In this document: one piece after another, positions 52,818 to 62,564 of the stretch
How positions within the stretch are numbered: position 1 is the first letter of the stretch
How the letters are laid out: each line of letters starts with the position of its first letter
Assembly: GCA_048266425.1 (NCBI GenBank)
Contig: JBLWZN010000020.1
Span: forward strand, 1-64,000
DNA: 64,000 nucleotides
Direction: 5' to 3'
DNA from: Cerina sp048266425
GTDB taxonomy: Bacteria > Bacteroidota > Bacteroidia > Flavobacteriales > Flavobacteriaceae
Notes under the pieces: generated by a model
Told to the model about the DNA's origin: nothing
The model's input: only the letters and a program-made list of their open reading frames with translations
Databases searched by the model: none
Position numbers and translations under genes: made by a program

Positions 52818-53525
52818 TTATTTTGCGCGCACTTTCTTCATGATTTCCTCCAACATCTCTACCTGGACCTGTTGGATATTCAGAAGTTCCTGCTGCTGAT
52901 GTATGATTAAATGGTCTATTTTTTCATGCAGGGTTCGGATTTCAAGCTCGGCCTTTAAATTGACCATATAGTCCTGCTTACCCCTTTCCCTGTCCTTTTC
53001 TTCCTGCCGGTTCTGACTCATCATAATAATCGGAGCTTGTAGTGCCGCCAAACAGGATAAAATAAGGTTTAGGAGGATAAAGGGATAGGGGTCAAAGCCC
53101 TTGTTTGCCAAGACCACCATATTGATGGAAATCCATACTAAAATGATGATGCTAAAAATAATGATGAATTTCCAACTCCCTCCGAATGAAGCTACCTTAT
53201 CGGCCAAACGCTGTCCAAACACAGTATTTGGGGTTTCGTCCTGGTCTAATTTTTCAGAAATGAGTTCATGCTCCTGAATGGTTTTTAGTACATCGCTTTC
53301 CAATTCCGTTAGCTCCCCTACCTCGTTCAATAGATAGTTGGACAAATATTTTTGACGGTAAAAGTTGAGTTCGGAAATGGAAATTACCCCATTTCTATGG
53401 AATTGGGGGTGGTCCTTTACAATAAGGTCATAGATCGACTTGCGAATTGTATTTGCATGCAATCGTTCATCAATTGGAAATTCCTTGTGCGAAACGCTAC
53501 TTATAAATGTCTGCATCTTCTTCAT
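52818..53525 (-). CDS. DUF1003 membrane protein
   Basis: A 235-residue protein. The DUF1003 core is clear: GQRLADKVASFGGSWKFIIIF, a first helix, FDPYPFILLNLILSCLAALQAPIIMMSQNRQ, then a charged helical C-terminal part (about 180-235) with coiled-coil character. The family is widespread but uncharacterised, probably an inner-membrane protein with two helices. It starts 44 bp after the RND gene and may be read with it. Confidence 0.88.
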   Translation of the reverse strand: MKKMQTFISSVSHKEFPIDERLHANTIRKSIYDLIVKDHPQFHRNGVISISELNFYRQKYLSNYLLNEVGELTELESDVLKTIQEHELISEKLDQDETPNTVFGQRLADKVASFGGSWKFIIIFSIIILVWISINMVVLANKGFDPYPFILLNLILSCLAALQAPIIMMSQNRQEEKDRERGKQDYMVNLKAELEIRTLHEKIDHLIIHQQQELLNIQQVQVEMLEEIMKKVRAK

Positions 53526-53568
53526 GATTTAAATGGGTCCCGATTATATTTCCATATAAATATCCACA

Positions 53569-56565
53569 TTATTCCTTAATTAATTTTAAGATTGTTGGCA
53601 AAACCACCAACAACAAGGGCAGGGCAAAAATCAGCCCCCCAATAACCGCAATAGCCAAAGGTTGATGTAATTGGGCTCCCGCACCAATGCCAAGTGCCAA
53701 GGGTATCAATGCCATTATGGCGGCAAAGGCAGTCATCAACTTGGGCCGCAACCGGGCAGCTATGGCGTACTCAATTTTCTTGCTATGGAGCAGGACTTCG
53801 TCGGCCTCCTGATACTGACGGTAGGTAAAAATGGCATTTTCCCCAATGATCCCCACTATCATAATGATCCCGGTGTAGCTGCCCACGTTCAGGGCGGTCC
53901 CGGTAAGCCAAAGCCCAAAAAGGCATCCGGCGACACCCAGAATAGCGATAAAAATAATGGTCAGTGCAATTTTGATCCTTCGGAACAAAAACAGGATTAC
54001 AATAAACACCAAAAGGACCGCGGAGACCAATATGAGTATCAATTCCTTAAAGGCCTGTTGCTGCTCCAGATAGGCCCCGGCATACTCTAGGTGGTAATTG
54101 GGGGGAAGGCTTATTTTTTGGGATAATTGATCCTTAATGTCGAGCAAGGTATTGCCCAGGTCCCTATTGTTAAGCCGCGCCGTTATCACCCCCATGGATT
54201 TTTGATTTTCACGTTCGATCTGTGCCACGCCTTTTTCCAAAATAACCTTGGCAACCTTGTCCATAGGAATACTAGATCCGTTGGCCAAAAGTATTTGGGT
54301 ATGCTTGATATCCTGCACCGAAGTTTTATAGGCACTGGGATAGAGCATCCTGATATTGATCGTTTGGATCCCGTTGATCATATTGCTTATCACGGTTCCT
54401 TCGAGCTGGGTTTGCAGTTGAAGTTGAAAATCGGCCGCTGTCAATCCCATCTGGGCCAATACGGGAATGTTGGGTTCCAAATGGATTTCTGGCCCTGCAA
54501 TAACGATACCGTCAAAAACATCGGCCGTGCCCTTCACCTTTTCGACCTCTGAGGCAATTTCCCTTGAAAGGGTTTGAAGTGTATTCCTGTCGTCACCAAA
54601 AACCTTGATTTCAATGGGTTGAACCGAACTCATCAGATCGCCCAACATATCACCTATAACTTGGCCAAAATCTATCGTAAGCTGTGGTACTGCATTTTCT
54701 ATCTTGATGCGAATTTCGTCCGAAACCTCTTCGGTGGTCTTGGACCGATTACTTTTCAGTTTGATCAAATAATCCCCTCGATTGGGTTCGGTAATAAAGA
54801 AGCCCATTTGGGTGCCTGCTCGTGAAGAAAAAGCTTCCACCTCAGGCTGTTCATGAAGGATACCGTTCACTATGGAAAGCATTCTACCGGTCTCTTCCAA
54901 GGTGGTGCCGGGTGGACTATTAAAATCCAGGACGATACTCCCCTCATCCATGTCCGGTAAAAATCCCGAGGGTAATCTAGAAGGTAGCACTAGTATGATT
55001 GCAATACAAAGTACGGCAAAAATGAATCCGATCCAGGGGCTGCCCAAAACAAAGTGTATCCAACGCGTACTCGATTCTGTCTTTGCCTTGGGTGGATTGT
55101 TTCTGGAAAACACTACGGACAGCACGGGTACTATAAGCCAGGTGACGAAAAAGGAACAGGCCAAGGCAATGATCATGCTAAAGGCCATTACCTTAAAATA
55201 TGCTCCGGCCACCCCTGTCATTAAAATAAAGGGTACAAAAATCACCATAGTGCTTAGGGATGATCCCAACATTGCCGGTAAGAGATGGTCTATAGCCTCA
55301 CGGGCGCACCAGGTTATGGACTTCTCGGGATGTTCCTCCCTTATTTTATGGATCTGTTCCAGAATTATTACTACATCATCGATCATTAGGCCAATGGCCG
55401 CCGCGATGGCCCCCAAGGTCATGATATTGAACGTATAGCCAAACGCATCCAAAACAATTAGGGTCAACGAAAGGGAAACCGGAATGGTGAAGAGAACGAC
55501 CATACTCGCGGAGAATGATCGGAGGAATAAAATGACGACGAGCAAGGCCAGTGCCAGACCGATCCACAACACATCCTTTATACTGCGGATGCTGCTGTTT
55601 ACAAAATTGGCCTGTTGGTAATAAGGCACCAATTTTACGCCTATAGGAAGGAGTTTGGCCAAATCGGCTACCTTTTGTTCGATGTTGGTGTTCACATCGA
55701 TGAGATTGGCATCGGGCTGTTTAACGACGGCGATCAAAGGCACATCCTTGCCGTTGGCGTTTATCCTAACGTACTGTTTGGCTTCGTTTACAATTATGTC
55801 GGCGACATCCTTAAGCCTTATCAATCTGGATTGTGAGTTTACGATGACCAGGTTTTGAAGGTCCTGGAGATCGTCGACGGCATTGTCCGTAAGGGTGAGA
55901 TACATGCGGTTATAGTCCGATATATACCCATTGGATTGTAAGATATTGGAATTGACCACGGCGTCCCGGATGGTGGGCAGGGAAATCCCCAAAGCTTTCA
56001 GTACTTGAGGTTTTAGGACGATCTGGTATTCCATATCCTTACCACCGATAACAGCAATGTCCGAAACGCCTGGAGTGGCGGCCAAATAGGGCCTGATTTG
56101 ATATTTTGCAATTTTTTTGAGCGCTACTTGGGAGAGGTTGCCCTCTAAGGAGTATCCCATTACCGGTAAAATGGACGGGTTCATTTTTTCTACCGAAAAA
56201 ACCGTATTGGGCAAAATATTTCCTTTTTCTTGGTTGATAAAGGATTCTATTTGAGACTTTGCCGTGTTGATGTCCATGTTCCAATTTAGAAAAACAGAAA
56301 TCTCGCAACTGCCCCTTGAAGTGGTACTGCGAATATATTTTAGCCCTTCCGTCCTCCGGATGATATTCTCCAGTGGAACGGTGACCGTGGTCATCATCTT
56401 ATCTACCGGTTGTTGACCCGCATCTGCAATTACCTTGATTTTGGGAAACGTAATGTCTGGGAAAAGTCCGGTTTTAAGGTTCTTATAGGTAAATACCCCA
56501 CCGGCCAACAATAAAATGGCGATGGCCAATAGGGGATATTTGTATTTAGAATGTAAGTCTGCCAA
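53569..56565 (-). CDS. RND-family efflux permease
   Basis: A 998-residue inner-membrane proton-driven pump with two repeats of six helices and two large periplasmic loops. TM4 carries the proton-relay acidic pair in AAAIGLMIDDVVIILEQIHK, as in hydrophobe/amphiphile (HAE) pumps rather than heavy-metal CusA pumps. GLFPDITFPKIKV and the C-terminal VVGIIGENAIFTYRQYQEADE are family-typical. It lies 178 bp downstream of its adaptor gene. It is somewhat shorter than the usual 1040 residues. Its substrate is unknown; the nearby metal regulator hints at a metal-related compound. Confidence 0.92.
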   Translation of the reverse strand: MADLHSKYKYPLLAIAILLLAGGVFTYKNLKTGLFPDITFPKIKVIADAGQQPVDKMMTTVTVPLENIIRRTEGLKYIRSTTSRGSCEISVFLNWNMDINTAKSQIESFINQEKGNILPNTVFSVEKMNPSILPVMGYSLEGNLSQVALKKIAKYQIRPYLAATPGVSDIAVIGGKDMEYQIVLKPQVLKALGISLPTIRDAVVNSNILQSNGYISDYNRMYLTLTDNAVDDLQDLQNLVIVNSQSRLIRLKDVADIIVNEAKQYVRINANGKDVPLIAVVKQPDANLIDVNTNIEQKVADLAKLLPIGVKLVPYYQQANFVNSSIRSIKDVLWIGLALALLVVILFLRSFSASMVVLFTIPVSLSLTLIVLDAFGYTFNIMTLGAIAAAIGLMIDDVVIILEQIHKIREEHPEKSITWCAREAIDHLLPAMLGSSLSTMVIFVPFILMTGVAGAYFKVMAFSMIIALACSFFVTWLIVPVLSVVFSRNNPPKAKTESSTRWIHFVLGSPWIGFIFAVLCIAIILVLPSRLPSGFLPDMDEGSIVLDFNSPPGTTLEETGRMLSIVNGILHEQPEVEAFSSRAGTQMGFFITEPNRGDYLIKLKSNRSKTTEEVSDEIRIKIENAVPQLTIDFGQVIGDMLGDLMSSVQPIEIKVFGDDRNTLQTLSREIASEVEKVKGTADVFDGIVIAGPEIHLEPNIPVLAQMGLTAADFQLQLQTQLEGTVISNMINGIQTINIRMLYPSAYKTSVQDIKHTQILLANGSSIPMDKVAKVILEKGVAQIERENQKSMGVITARLNNRDLGNTLLDIKDQLSQKISLPPNYHLEYAGAYLEQQQAFKELILILVSAVLLVFIVILFLFRRIKIALTIIFIAILGVAGCLFGLWLTGTALNVGSYTGIIMIVGIIGENAIFTYRQYQEADEVLLHSKKIEYAIAARLRPKLMTAFAAIMALIPLALGIGAGAQLHQPLAIAVIGGLIFALPLLLVVLPTILKLIKE

Positions 56566-56743
56566 AAGACGCGATTTATATTAATTTATGTATTCTCAAC
56601 TTATTGACCATGGCTGAAATTGGAAAATAGAACACAGGGAAGAGAAAAAATTCTAGGGCCTAAGAAATCCGGCACGTTATTTTAGTCTTGTCTCTAGTCT
56701 CTTTTCTATATTCTCTGTACTTTTTTCTTCCCATTTACCAAGG

Positions 56744-57664
56744 TCACGGCAATTGAACCTTAACCAAGGTTGAATCCTGCATCTCATACCCCCCTTGGGT
56801 TATTACGGTGTCATGCAGGTTTACATTAGGGGACGAAATCTGAACCAGGGAATCGTTCCTCAGCATAGGAATCACTTTTTCTTTTATGGCCAGGGTGTCG
56901 TTAACCACTTTCATTACCCAAAAATCCGTAAGCAGTTCGTTGGTCTGTATAGCTTCCTTTGGAACCGCCATGGTCCTGGCCGACTTCTTGTCAATAACCT
57001 TTACCGTTACATTCAGGTTTTCGGGGAGGTCCCTATTGGGCAATTCGATTAAAAAGGACTGTGATTGGGCAATGGGATCAATTAACGGCAATACCTGTGT
57101 TATTTTTGCGGTAATTGTTTCCTTGTCCGGGAGGATAATTTCACATGAAGTACCTATATGGATCGATTCGGCAAATTCATAGGGTACATTTACCTGAACT
57201 ACAAGGGATTTCGGTTGCACTATGGTTGCGAGTATATCGCCTTCTGAAATATAATCGTTCCTGAAAAAATTCAATGTGGTGATAACCCCTGTAGAATTGG
57301 CCACAATCCTTATGGGCTTGGAAAATTTGGCCAAGGAACTATCAATTTTAGCAGCCTCTTCCATTGCATCCTGCTCCTTAGTACGTACCGTGGCGAAGGT
57401 TTGTCCCCGCTTTATCGCGGAGCCCATTTCAAAGGGCATCCATGAAATATATCCGGTGACGTTGGCCCTAATATTTTCGGTTTTTTGATATTTTGTCACC
57501 CCGTTAAAGGTGTGATATTCATTTATGTTCCTTTGTTCCACCAATGCCGTTCTGACCGAAATCGGCACTCTTTTTTCTGCCTCGGAAACCGCCTTGTTCC
57601 TGCAGGAAAAAGCACTTACAAGTAAAAGAAGGGGTAAAACGCCGTTTATAAATTTTGTTTTCAC
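56744..57664 (-). CDS. RND periplasmic adaptor (membrane-fusion) lipoprotein
   Basis: A 306-residue lipoprotein with lipobox VSAFSC (Cys21). The lipoyl-like halves are ANVTGYISWMPFEMGSAIKRGQTFATV and ANSTGVITTLNFFRNDYISEGDILATI; only about 25 residues lie between them, so the alpha-hairpin is very short. Beta-barrel and membrane-proximal domains follow. It would link the RND pump to the TolC protein. Confidence 0.88.
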   Translation of the reverse strand: MKTKFINGVLPLLLLVSAFSCRNKAVSEAEKRVPISVRTALVEQRNINEYHTFNGVTKYQKTENIRANVTGYISWMPFEMGSAIKRGQTFATVRTKEQDAMEEAAKIDSSLAKFSKPIRIVANSTGVITTLNFFRNDYISEGDILATIVQPKSLVVQVNVPYEFAESIHIGTSCEIILPDKETITAKITQVLPLIDPIAQSQSFLIELPNRDLPENLNVTVKVIDKKSARTMAVPKEAIQTNELLTDFWVMKVVNDTLAIKEKVIPMLRNDSLVQISSPNVNLHDTVITQGGYEMQDSTLVKVQLP

Positions 57665-57743
57665 ACGAATATAATTGAGTTGAATATTTAGTTATAGCAC
57701 ATGACAAAATTTAATAAGGAATAGATATAGTCTTGTAAATTCT

Positions 57744-57905
57744 ACCCCTCCGCCTTCGGCACCCCGCCAGAATGGCCATGTCGGGCTGGCGTTCGGACGG
57801 GGAATGATTTTGTCGGGCTGCTCCCCTTGAAAAAAGGGGAGGACCCATGGGTTCAAAATTAATGTCCTCCCCTGTCAAGGGGTGGTGCCCAAAGGGCGGA
57901 GGGGT
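57744..57905. repeat. 162-bp MITE-like palindromic element
   Basis: Perfect 11-bp terminal inverted repeats (ACCCCTCCGCC at 57744, GGCGGAGGGGT at 57895) extend imperfectly inward. Nested inverted repeats lie inside: CTCCCCTT/AAGGGGAG (57821/57834), GGGGAGGAC/GTCCTCCCC (57836/57864) and CCCCTTGA/TCAAGGGG (57823/57875). There is no coding capacity. It sits between the TolC and adaptor genes and is GC-rich against AT-rich surroundings. Confidence 0.8.
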
Positions 57906-58036
57906 CAAAACTGCGATTAATTTGATTATTTCTCTTTTTAAGCCATGCACTCAGAAATTCTTTTTTCTAATTATCTGTTTTCTTGTCTACCGAACTTTAC
58001 GGGTTAAAATAATTTATAGCCAAAGGAGGTTTATCG

Positions 58037-59314
58037 CTACCAGTTAAAAAAGTTATACTGATTATGGAGCAGCCAGAGATTGGTCTGCATCTGCAATTTG
58101 GTATATACCCTTAGCTTGTAATTTTGAACGACGTTCAAGTAATCGATTACGGATACCTGGCCATAGACCAATTTCTCCTTGTAGATCTCCAATATTTTTT
58201 CCTGATTTTCCAATTGTGCTTCCAAAAGCTTTAAATTTTCTTTTAAGGAATTGATCTGTACCTGGATATTTTCCAGATTGTTCTCTAGCTGTATTTTGGA
58301 ATTCTTTTTATACTCCTCCAAACTTTCAAACTTTAGTTGGTTTTGGAGGGCATTGTACTTTTTCTGTTCCCCGTCATAGATGGGTATAGTGAGCCTAAGT
58401 CCAGCACTCAGTCCAAAATAATGTGGCAAATTATTCAGCGTTACCGCGTTTAAGCCTGTATTTCCATAAAGACCGATCTGGGGTTTGTATTGATTTTCAA
58501 ACACCTGTTGATCTGCCATTACTTGGAGGCTATCATTCCTAAATCGTTTTTGATAAAAGAAATCCCGGGTTTCCGCTTGGCCATCCATTTGGGGCGGCAT
58601 CAACCTATTCCTCGGTTCAGTAGGGATACCACATAAATTATAAAGTTGGGTCAAGGTGGTCTTAAAATAGGCATCCAATTGTTGTGTCTCCAACTTCTTG
58701 GAGTCCACATCCAATTGAACTAGTAGATAATCACTTTGGGAAAGCAGCCCTTTTTTTACCAAAAGCCCCACCACTTTTAATCGATTTTCCAAATCCGATC
58801 TCATTTCGGAGGTAAAATCTTCCTGACTTTGAAGTTGGTAGGCCAAGATGTAAGTGTCCGCCACATTTTTTTTAACCTGATGAAGTATTTCCTCTGTGGA
58901 TAGACCAAGGGCATCGTTTTTCAATTGGTTCTGTAAGAGTAGATTGTCTACCGCATTTTTATTAAAAATATTCTTTGTCACATTTACTTGGGCGCTGTAC
59001 AAGCCGCCATTGGTAATGCCCACGTCGTAGCCATAGGCATCCGGTGATGGATTGGTAGTGATATCCACAACCTGTCCGTTGTTGTTAAAATAAGGCGCGA
59101 CCATTACCTCGGAAGTGGCATCTATCTTGAACGCCTTGTTTTGGGCAAGGATTATATCGTTTTGGATTTCCCCTATTTTTTGGAGGTTTTTAAGGTCCTT
59201 TACATTGGGAACATTTACTTCGGACAGTGAAATAAAATGTTCCAAAGTAAGGTCTTGTGCCTGTAGTGAGACAAGTGAAATTGTAAAAAGAACCCAAAAA
59301 ATAAGTGGCTTCAT
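58037..59314 (-). CDS. TolC-family outer-membrane efflux protein
   Basis: Start at ATG 59314 (MKPLIFWVLFTISLVSLQAQ, signal peptide), 425 residues; the frame is open 66 bp further upstream. Two TolC-like halves of long amphipathic helices are visible, including the coiled-coil ENNLENIQVQINSLKENLKL and YKEKLVYGQVSVIDYLNVVQNY. It forms the outer-membrane channel for the RND pump. The 372-bp gap to the adaptor gene contains the MITE-like element, which could attenuate or process the message. Confidence 0.9.
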   Translation of the reverse strand: MKPLIFWVLFTISLVSLQAQDLTLEHFISLSEVNVPNVKDLKNLQKIGEIQNDIILAQNKAFKIDATSEVMVAPYFNNNGQVVDITTNPSPDAYGYDVGITNGGLYSAQVNVTKNIFNKNAVDNLLLQNQLKNDALGLSTEEILHQVKKNVADTYILAYQLQSQEDFTSEMRSDLENRLKVVGLLVKKGLLSQSDYLLVQLDVDSKKLETQQLDAYFKTTLTQLYNLCGIPTEPRNRLMPPQMDGQAETRDFFYQKRFRNDSLQVMADQQVFENQYKPQIGLYGNTGLNAVTLNNLPHYFGLSAGLRLTIPIYDGEQKKYNALQNQLKFESLEEYKKNSKIQLENNLENIQVQINSLKENLKLLEAQLENQEKILEIYKEKLVYGQVSVIDYLNVVQNYKLRVYTKLQMQTNLWLLHNQYNFFNW

Positions 59315-59509
59315 CCTTTTGTATAAAGTTTCAAGACCATCAAAAGTAGTTGGGAATTCTAAAGTATTTCTAAAGGGCAATTCGACCCGAATTGAAGACG
59401 GAAACTAAAAATCAATTCGATCCATTGTTTTCTGAAGCAATCGGAAAACGAAAACGCTGCACTTGGCGTGGTTTTATTAAAATTCGGCCATACTCCTTTT
59501 TTCGCGATG

Positions 59510-61816
59510 TTAAAAGACCGTATATCGCAATCCCATAAATCCACGAATGCCCTGATTTGAGGCATAAACATAATTGGGGTCGAATGTCAGGGCGTAGGGG
59601 TTATTGGGGGTAGCCATGGCATGGCCATTATTGTCGAATTCCACATTCTTGTCAAAGGGGTCAAAGGGCCTGGTGATGCTATTTGCCGGAGGTATAAAAT
59701 TTAATAGATTTTTCACCCCTCCAAAGAGCTCCCATTGGGTGCCGAATTTCTTGGTAAGTTGGATGTTCTGGATGCTGTACCATGGAGAGTACGGGGCCCG
59801 TGGATCGGTGTCGCTGATGAGCGGCAAGCGCATGGGGCCATAGAGATTTCCAGTGTAGTCCATACGCAATCCTATAGAAATAAAGTCATACGAGATACTC
59901 CATACCCCACTAAAGCTTTCGGTAAGCAATTGTCTTGTTGTGACCCCGTTTTCCGTGACAGAAACATCCATAAGGGTGGCTCCGGCCAAGACCTTGATTC
60001 CGTTCGGCCAAACGATATCGGTATTAAGGGATACCCCTTGGGACACCGAAAAGCCGTCAAGGTTGGCATAGATGATCTTATTGGGATCGGTCTCATAGTC
60101 CGGGATTATCCTGTTGGTGAAATAGGTATAAAATGCCGAGGCATCGAGGCCGATATAGACATTATTTGGGGTTATTATTTTTTTTACATAGTTGATGTTG
60201 GCATTCCAGGATGTTTCTGGTTTTAGTTCCCCCACAAATTCTACTGCCCTGGCACCGGTCAATGCCGCGTGGTCCTCGGTAAAAATATTGGCCACCCTAA
60301 AGCCATTGCCCATGCTTAGGCGAATTATATCGCGCCTTTTTTTGGAGTTCCATTTGTAATTGATCCTGGGCGATAGGATATTTCCATGAAAGCTGTTGTA
60401 GTCATAACGCATGCCCAACAATAGCTTGTTCTGCTGATCTATGCTTACCTCGTCCTGTACAAAGATACCTGGGAGGTGGATGATAGAGGGTTTGTTCGTC
60501 TCCCCATCCTCTTCTATCGTCGCGAAGGTATTGTCGTCATAATACGTAAAGCGATAAGCGGCACCCACTAGAAGATCATGGGTTTCGCCAAAAAGTTTGT
60601 TCCAGGTTAACTGCCCAAAGCCGATGTACTGGTCGGCGTCAAAGGAATCGATACCGTAGTACGAATTTTGGTCGTGCCCATTGGCGCTAAACTGGAAGAT
60701 GATATTTTCATTAACAGGGAGTTGATATGTGCCAAATATTTCCCATCTATTTGTGTAGATGCTTTCGCCATAAACTTCGTCCCCGCCCCGGTCTGCGCTG
60801 GTCCAGTTTATTTGGCCGCCCCAACGGTCCTCATAAACATAGCGGCCACCCAAGGTAAAAATTCGTCCCTTCCTTCTTTTAAAGTCCAATTTATTAAAGA
60901 TAGAAATCCGGTTTTGAAGGGTAAGGTCCGTAAAACCATCCCCATTGTTGTCTATGGGATTTTGGTAGTTGAAATAATTAACCCCCAGGAGACCATCTAC
61001 ATTGCTGCCTACATTATAGCCCAGCCCTATGTCCGTATTTACTTCGCCCCAAGAACTGGCAAAGCTCTCAACCGAAACTTCTGGGGCACTAAACGGGTTT
61101 TTGGTTATTATGTTGATTATGCCCCCCACGGCCTCGGAGCCATAAAGGGTAGAGGCTGGACCCTTTACGATCTCTACCCGTTGGATCAAGGATTGTGGGA
61201 TGCCGGTAAGGCCGTATACCGTTGAAAGTCCACTGACAATGGGCATGCCATCGATCAGCACAAAGGTGTAGGGCCCTTCCAGTCCGTTGATATGAATGTC
61301 TCCCGTATTGCAAACATTGCAATTTAGCTGGGGGCGGACCCCATTAACGTTCTGTAAAGATTCGAATATGGATGGAACCGGATTTTTCTTAAAAAAAGTA
61401 GGACTATAGACCTCAATGGCCACGGGACTGTCCAGTTTACTCACCGGCTTCAGGTTGCCAGAGACCACTACTTCGTCCAACGCAGCGCTGTCGGCCTCCA
61501 AATCAAAATTTATCAGGATAACCTCTTGTTCTGCATTAACAATATAGGTGCGGGATTGGGTTTTATAGCCCAAAGCCGATACCAGAATGGTTTGTTTTCC
61601 CAAGGGTACGTCCACAATTTTATAGACCCCGCTCTCGTCCGTAGCCGCTCCTTTTTGGGTTCCCGTAAGATGTACGTTCACATAGGGTTCCGGAATGCCC
61701 TGATAGCTTATCGTTCCCTCAATGGACACGGTGCTCTGGCTGTAAGTGTTCATTATATGCCCAAGGGAAAGGAGAATAGGCAGAAATTTTTTAAAATTAG
61801 TTGTTAGCGGATGCAT
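59510..61816 (-). CDS. TonB-dependent receptor, metal-regulated
   Basis: A 768-residue outer-membrane receptor: signal peptide (about 1-26), carboxypeptidase-like domain (VSIEGTISYQGIPEPYVNVHLTG, about 30-110), plug (LDEVVVSGNLKPV, VEIVKGPASTLYGSEAVGGIINI) and barrel ending RYTVF. The plug has an uncommon cysteine pair, LNCNVCNTGDIHINGLEGPY, which could bind metal or form a disulfide. Its promoter contains a DtxR-type dyad and the divergent gene is a DtxR/MntR-type regulator, so an iron or manganese compound is the likely cargo. The TolC gene follows 195 bp downstream on the same strand. Confidence 0.92.
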   Translation of the reverse strand: MHPLTTNFKKFLPILLSLGHIMNTYSQSTVSIEGTISYQGIPEPYVNVHLTGTQKGAATDESGVYKIVDVPLGKQTILVSALGYKTQSRTYIVNAEQEVILINFDLEADSAALDEVVVSGNLKPVSKLDSPVAIEVYSPTFFKKNPVPSIFESLQNVNGVRPQLNCNVCNTGDIHINGLEGPYTFVLIDGMPIVSGLSTVYGLTGIPQSLIQRVEIVKGPASTLYGSEAVGGIINIITKNPFSAPEVSVESFASSWGEVNTDIGLGYNVGSNVDGLLGVNYFNYQNPIDNNGDGFTDLTLQNRISIFNKLDFKRRKGRIFTLGGRYVYEDRWGGQINWTSADRGGDEVYGESIYTNRWEIFGTYQLPVNENIIFQFSANGHDQNSYYGIDSFDADQYIGFGQLTWNKLFGETHDLLVGAAYRFTYYDDNTFATIEEDGETNKPSIIHLPGIFVQDEVSIDQQNKLLLGMRYDYNSFHGNILSPRINYKWNSKKRRDIIRLSMGNGFRVANIFTEDHAALTGARAVEFVGELKPETSWNANINYVKKIITPNNVYIGLDASAFYTYFTNRIIPDYETDPNKIIYANLDGFSVSQGVSLNTDIVWPNGIKVLAGATLMDVSVTENGVTTRQLLTESFSGVWSISYDFISIGLRMDYTGNLYGPMRLPLISDTDPRAPYSPWYSIQNIQLTKKFGTQWELFGGVKNLLNFIPPANSITRPFDPFDKNVEFDNNGHAMATPNNPYALTFDPNYVYASNQGIRGFMGLRYTVF

Positions 61817-61835
61817 CTATTATTTATTTCATAAA

Positions 61836-61867
61836 CAAAACTAAAAAAGTTAGGATAGTCTAACAAA
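61836..61867 (-). promoter_or_regulatory. Bacteroidota-type promoter of the TonB receptor
   Basis: On the minus strand, TTTG (61864-61867) is followed after 20 bp by TAGTTTTG (61836-61843), matching the -33 TTTG and -7 TAnnTTTG elements with normal spacing. The start codon lies 19 bp downstream. Confidence 0.65.
61849..61864. promoter_or_regulatory. DtxR/MntR-type operator
   Basis: GTTAGGATAGTCTAAC is an imperfect dyad with perfect GTTAG/CTAAC arms, resembling known MntR/DtxR boxes (TTAGGnnnnCCTAA-like). It fills the space between the -33 and -7 elements of the receptor promoter, an ideal repression site, and lies 35 bp above the regulator's own start, allowing autoregulation. Confidence 0.6.
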
Positions 61868-61898
61868 TTTATTTTACTTTTTTTGTATTTTTGTTTCC

Positions 61899-62564
61899 AT
61901 GTTAACATTGGTAGAAGAAAATTATATCAAGGCATTATTGCATTTGTCTTCCGTGGACCGCTCCATGATCGAGAAGGAGGGTGTTGGCACCAACGACCTT
62001 GCGGCCTATTTGGAAGTGAAACCGTCAACGGTAAACGAAATGCTGAAACGGTTGAAGGAGAAAAATTTAGTAAACCATGAAAAATATAAAAAGGTTACCC
62101 TAACTGAGCTCGGTGAGACCTTAGCCTTGGGAATTATAAGAAAGCACCGATTGTGGGAAACCTTTTTGTACAATAAATTGGAATTCGACTGGGATGAGGT
62201 GCACGATGTAGCCGAACAATTGGAACATGTGCAGTCGGAGAAGTTGATAGAGAAAATCGATAAATTTTTGGATTATCCCAAATATGACCCACACGGAGAT
62301 CCCATTCCCAACAGTAAGGGGATTATGCCAAGGCGCGAGTCTACAAGGTTGTCAATGGTGCCGCTGAACCAATGTTTTATAGTGTTGGCAGTAAGCGATA
62401 CTTCCAAGACTTTTCTCAATTATTTGGAAGATTTGGATATAGCTATAGGCGTCGAACTCAGGGTCATTGACAAAATTGTGTACGATGGTTCGTTAAAGAT
62501 CGATAAAAAAGGTAATGTAATCACCCTGTCCAAAAAGGCCGCCGATCATATTTTGGTGGGGTAG
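61899..62564 (+). CDS. DtxR/MntR-type metal-dependent transcriptional regulator
   Basis: A 221-residue protein with three parts: an N-terminal winged helix (VEENYIKALLHLS, TNDLAAYLEVKPSTVNEMLKRLKEKNLV), a dimerisation and metal-binding domain (IIRKHRLWETFL, EVHDVAEQLEHV, DPHGDPIP) and a FeoA/SH3-like C-terminus. Such proteins bind Mn2+ or Fe2+ and repress uptake genes. It is divergent from the TonB receptor over an 82-bp region. TATTTTTG at 61886 matches a -7 element so close to the ATG that the message would be leaderless or nearly so. Confidence 0.93.
   Translation: MLTLVEENYIKALLHLSSVDRSMIEKEGVGTNDLAAYLEVKPSTVNEMLKRLKEKNLVNHEKYKKVTLTELGETLALGIIRKHRLWETFLYNKLEFDWDEVHDVAEQLEHVQSEKLIEKIDKFLDYPKYDPHGDPIPNSKGIMPRRESTRLSMVPLNQCFIVLAVSDTSKTFLNYLEDLDIAIGVELRVIDKIVYDGSLKIDKKGNVITLSKKAADHILVG

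Noticed and set aside
53569..56565. Assignment of the RND pump as a CusA-type heavy-metal exporter
   Set aside because: The TM4 motif has the double Asp of HAE-type pumps, and no methionine-rich metal sites were seen; only the neighbouring metal regulator hints at metals.
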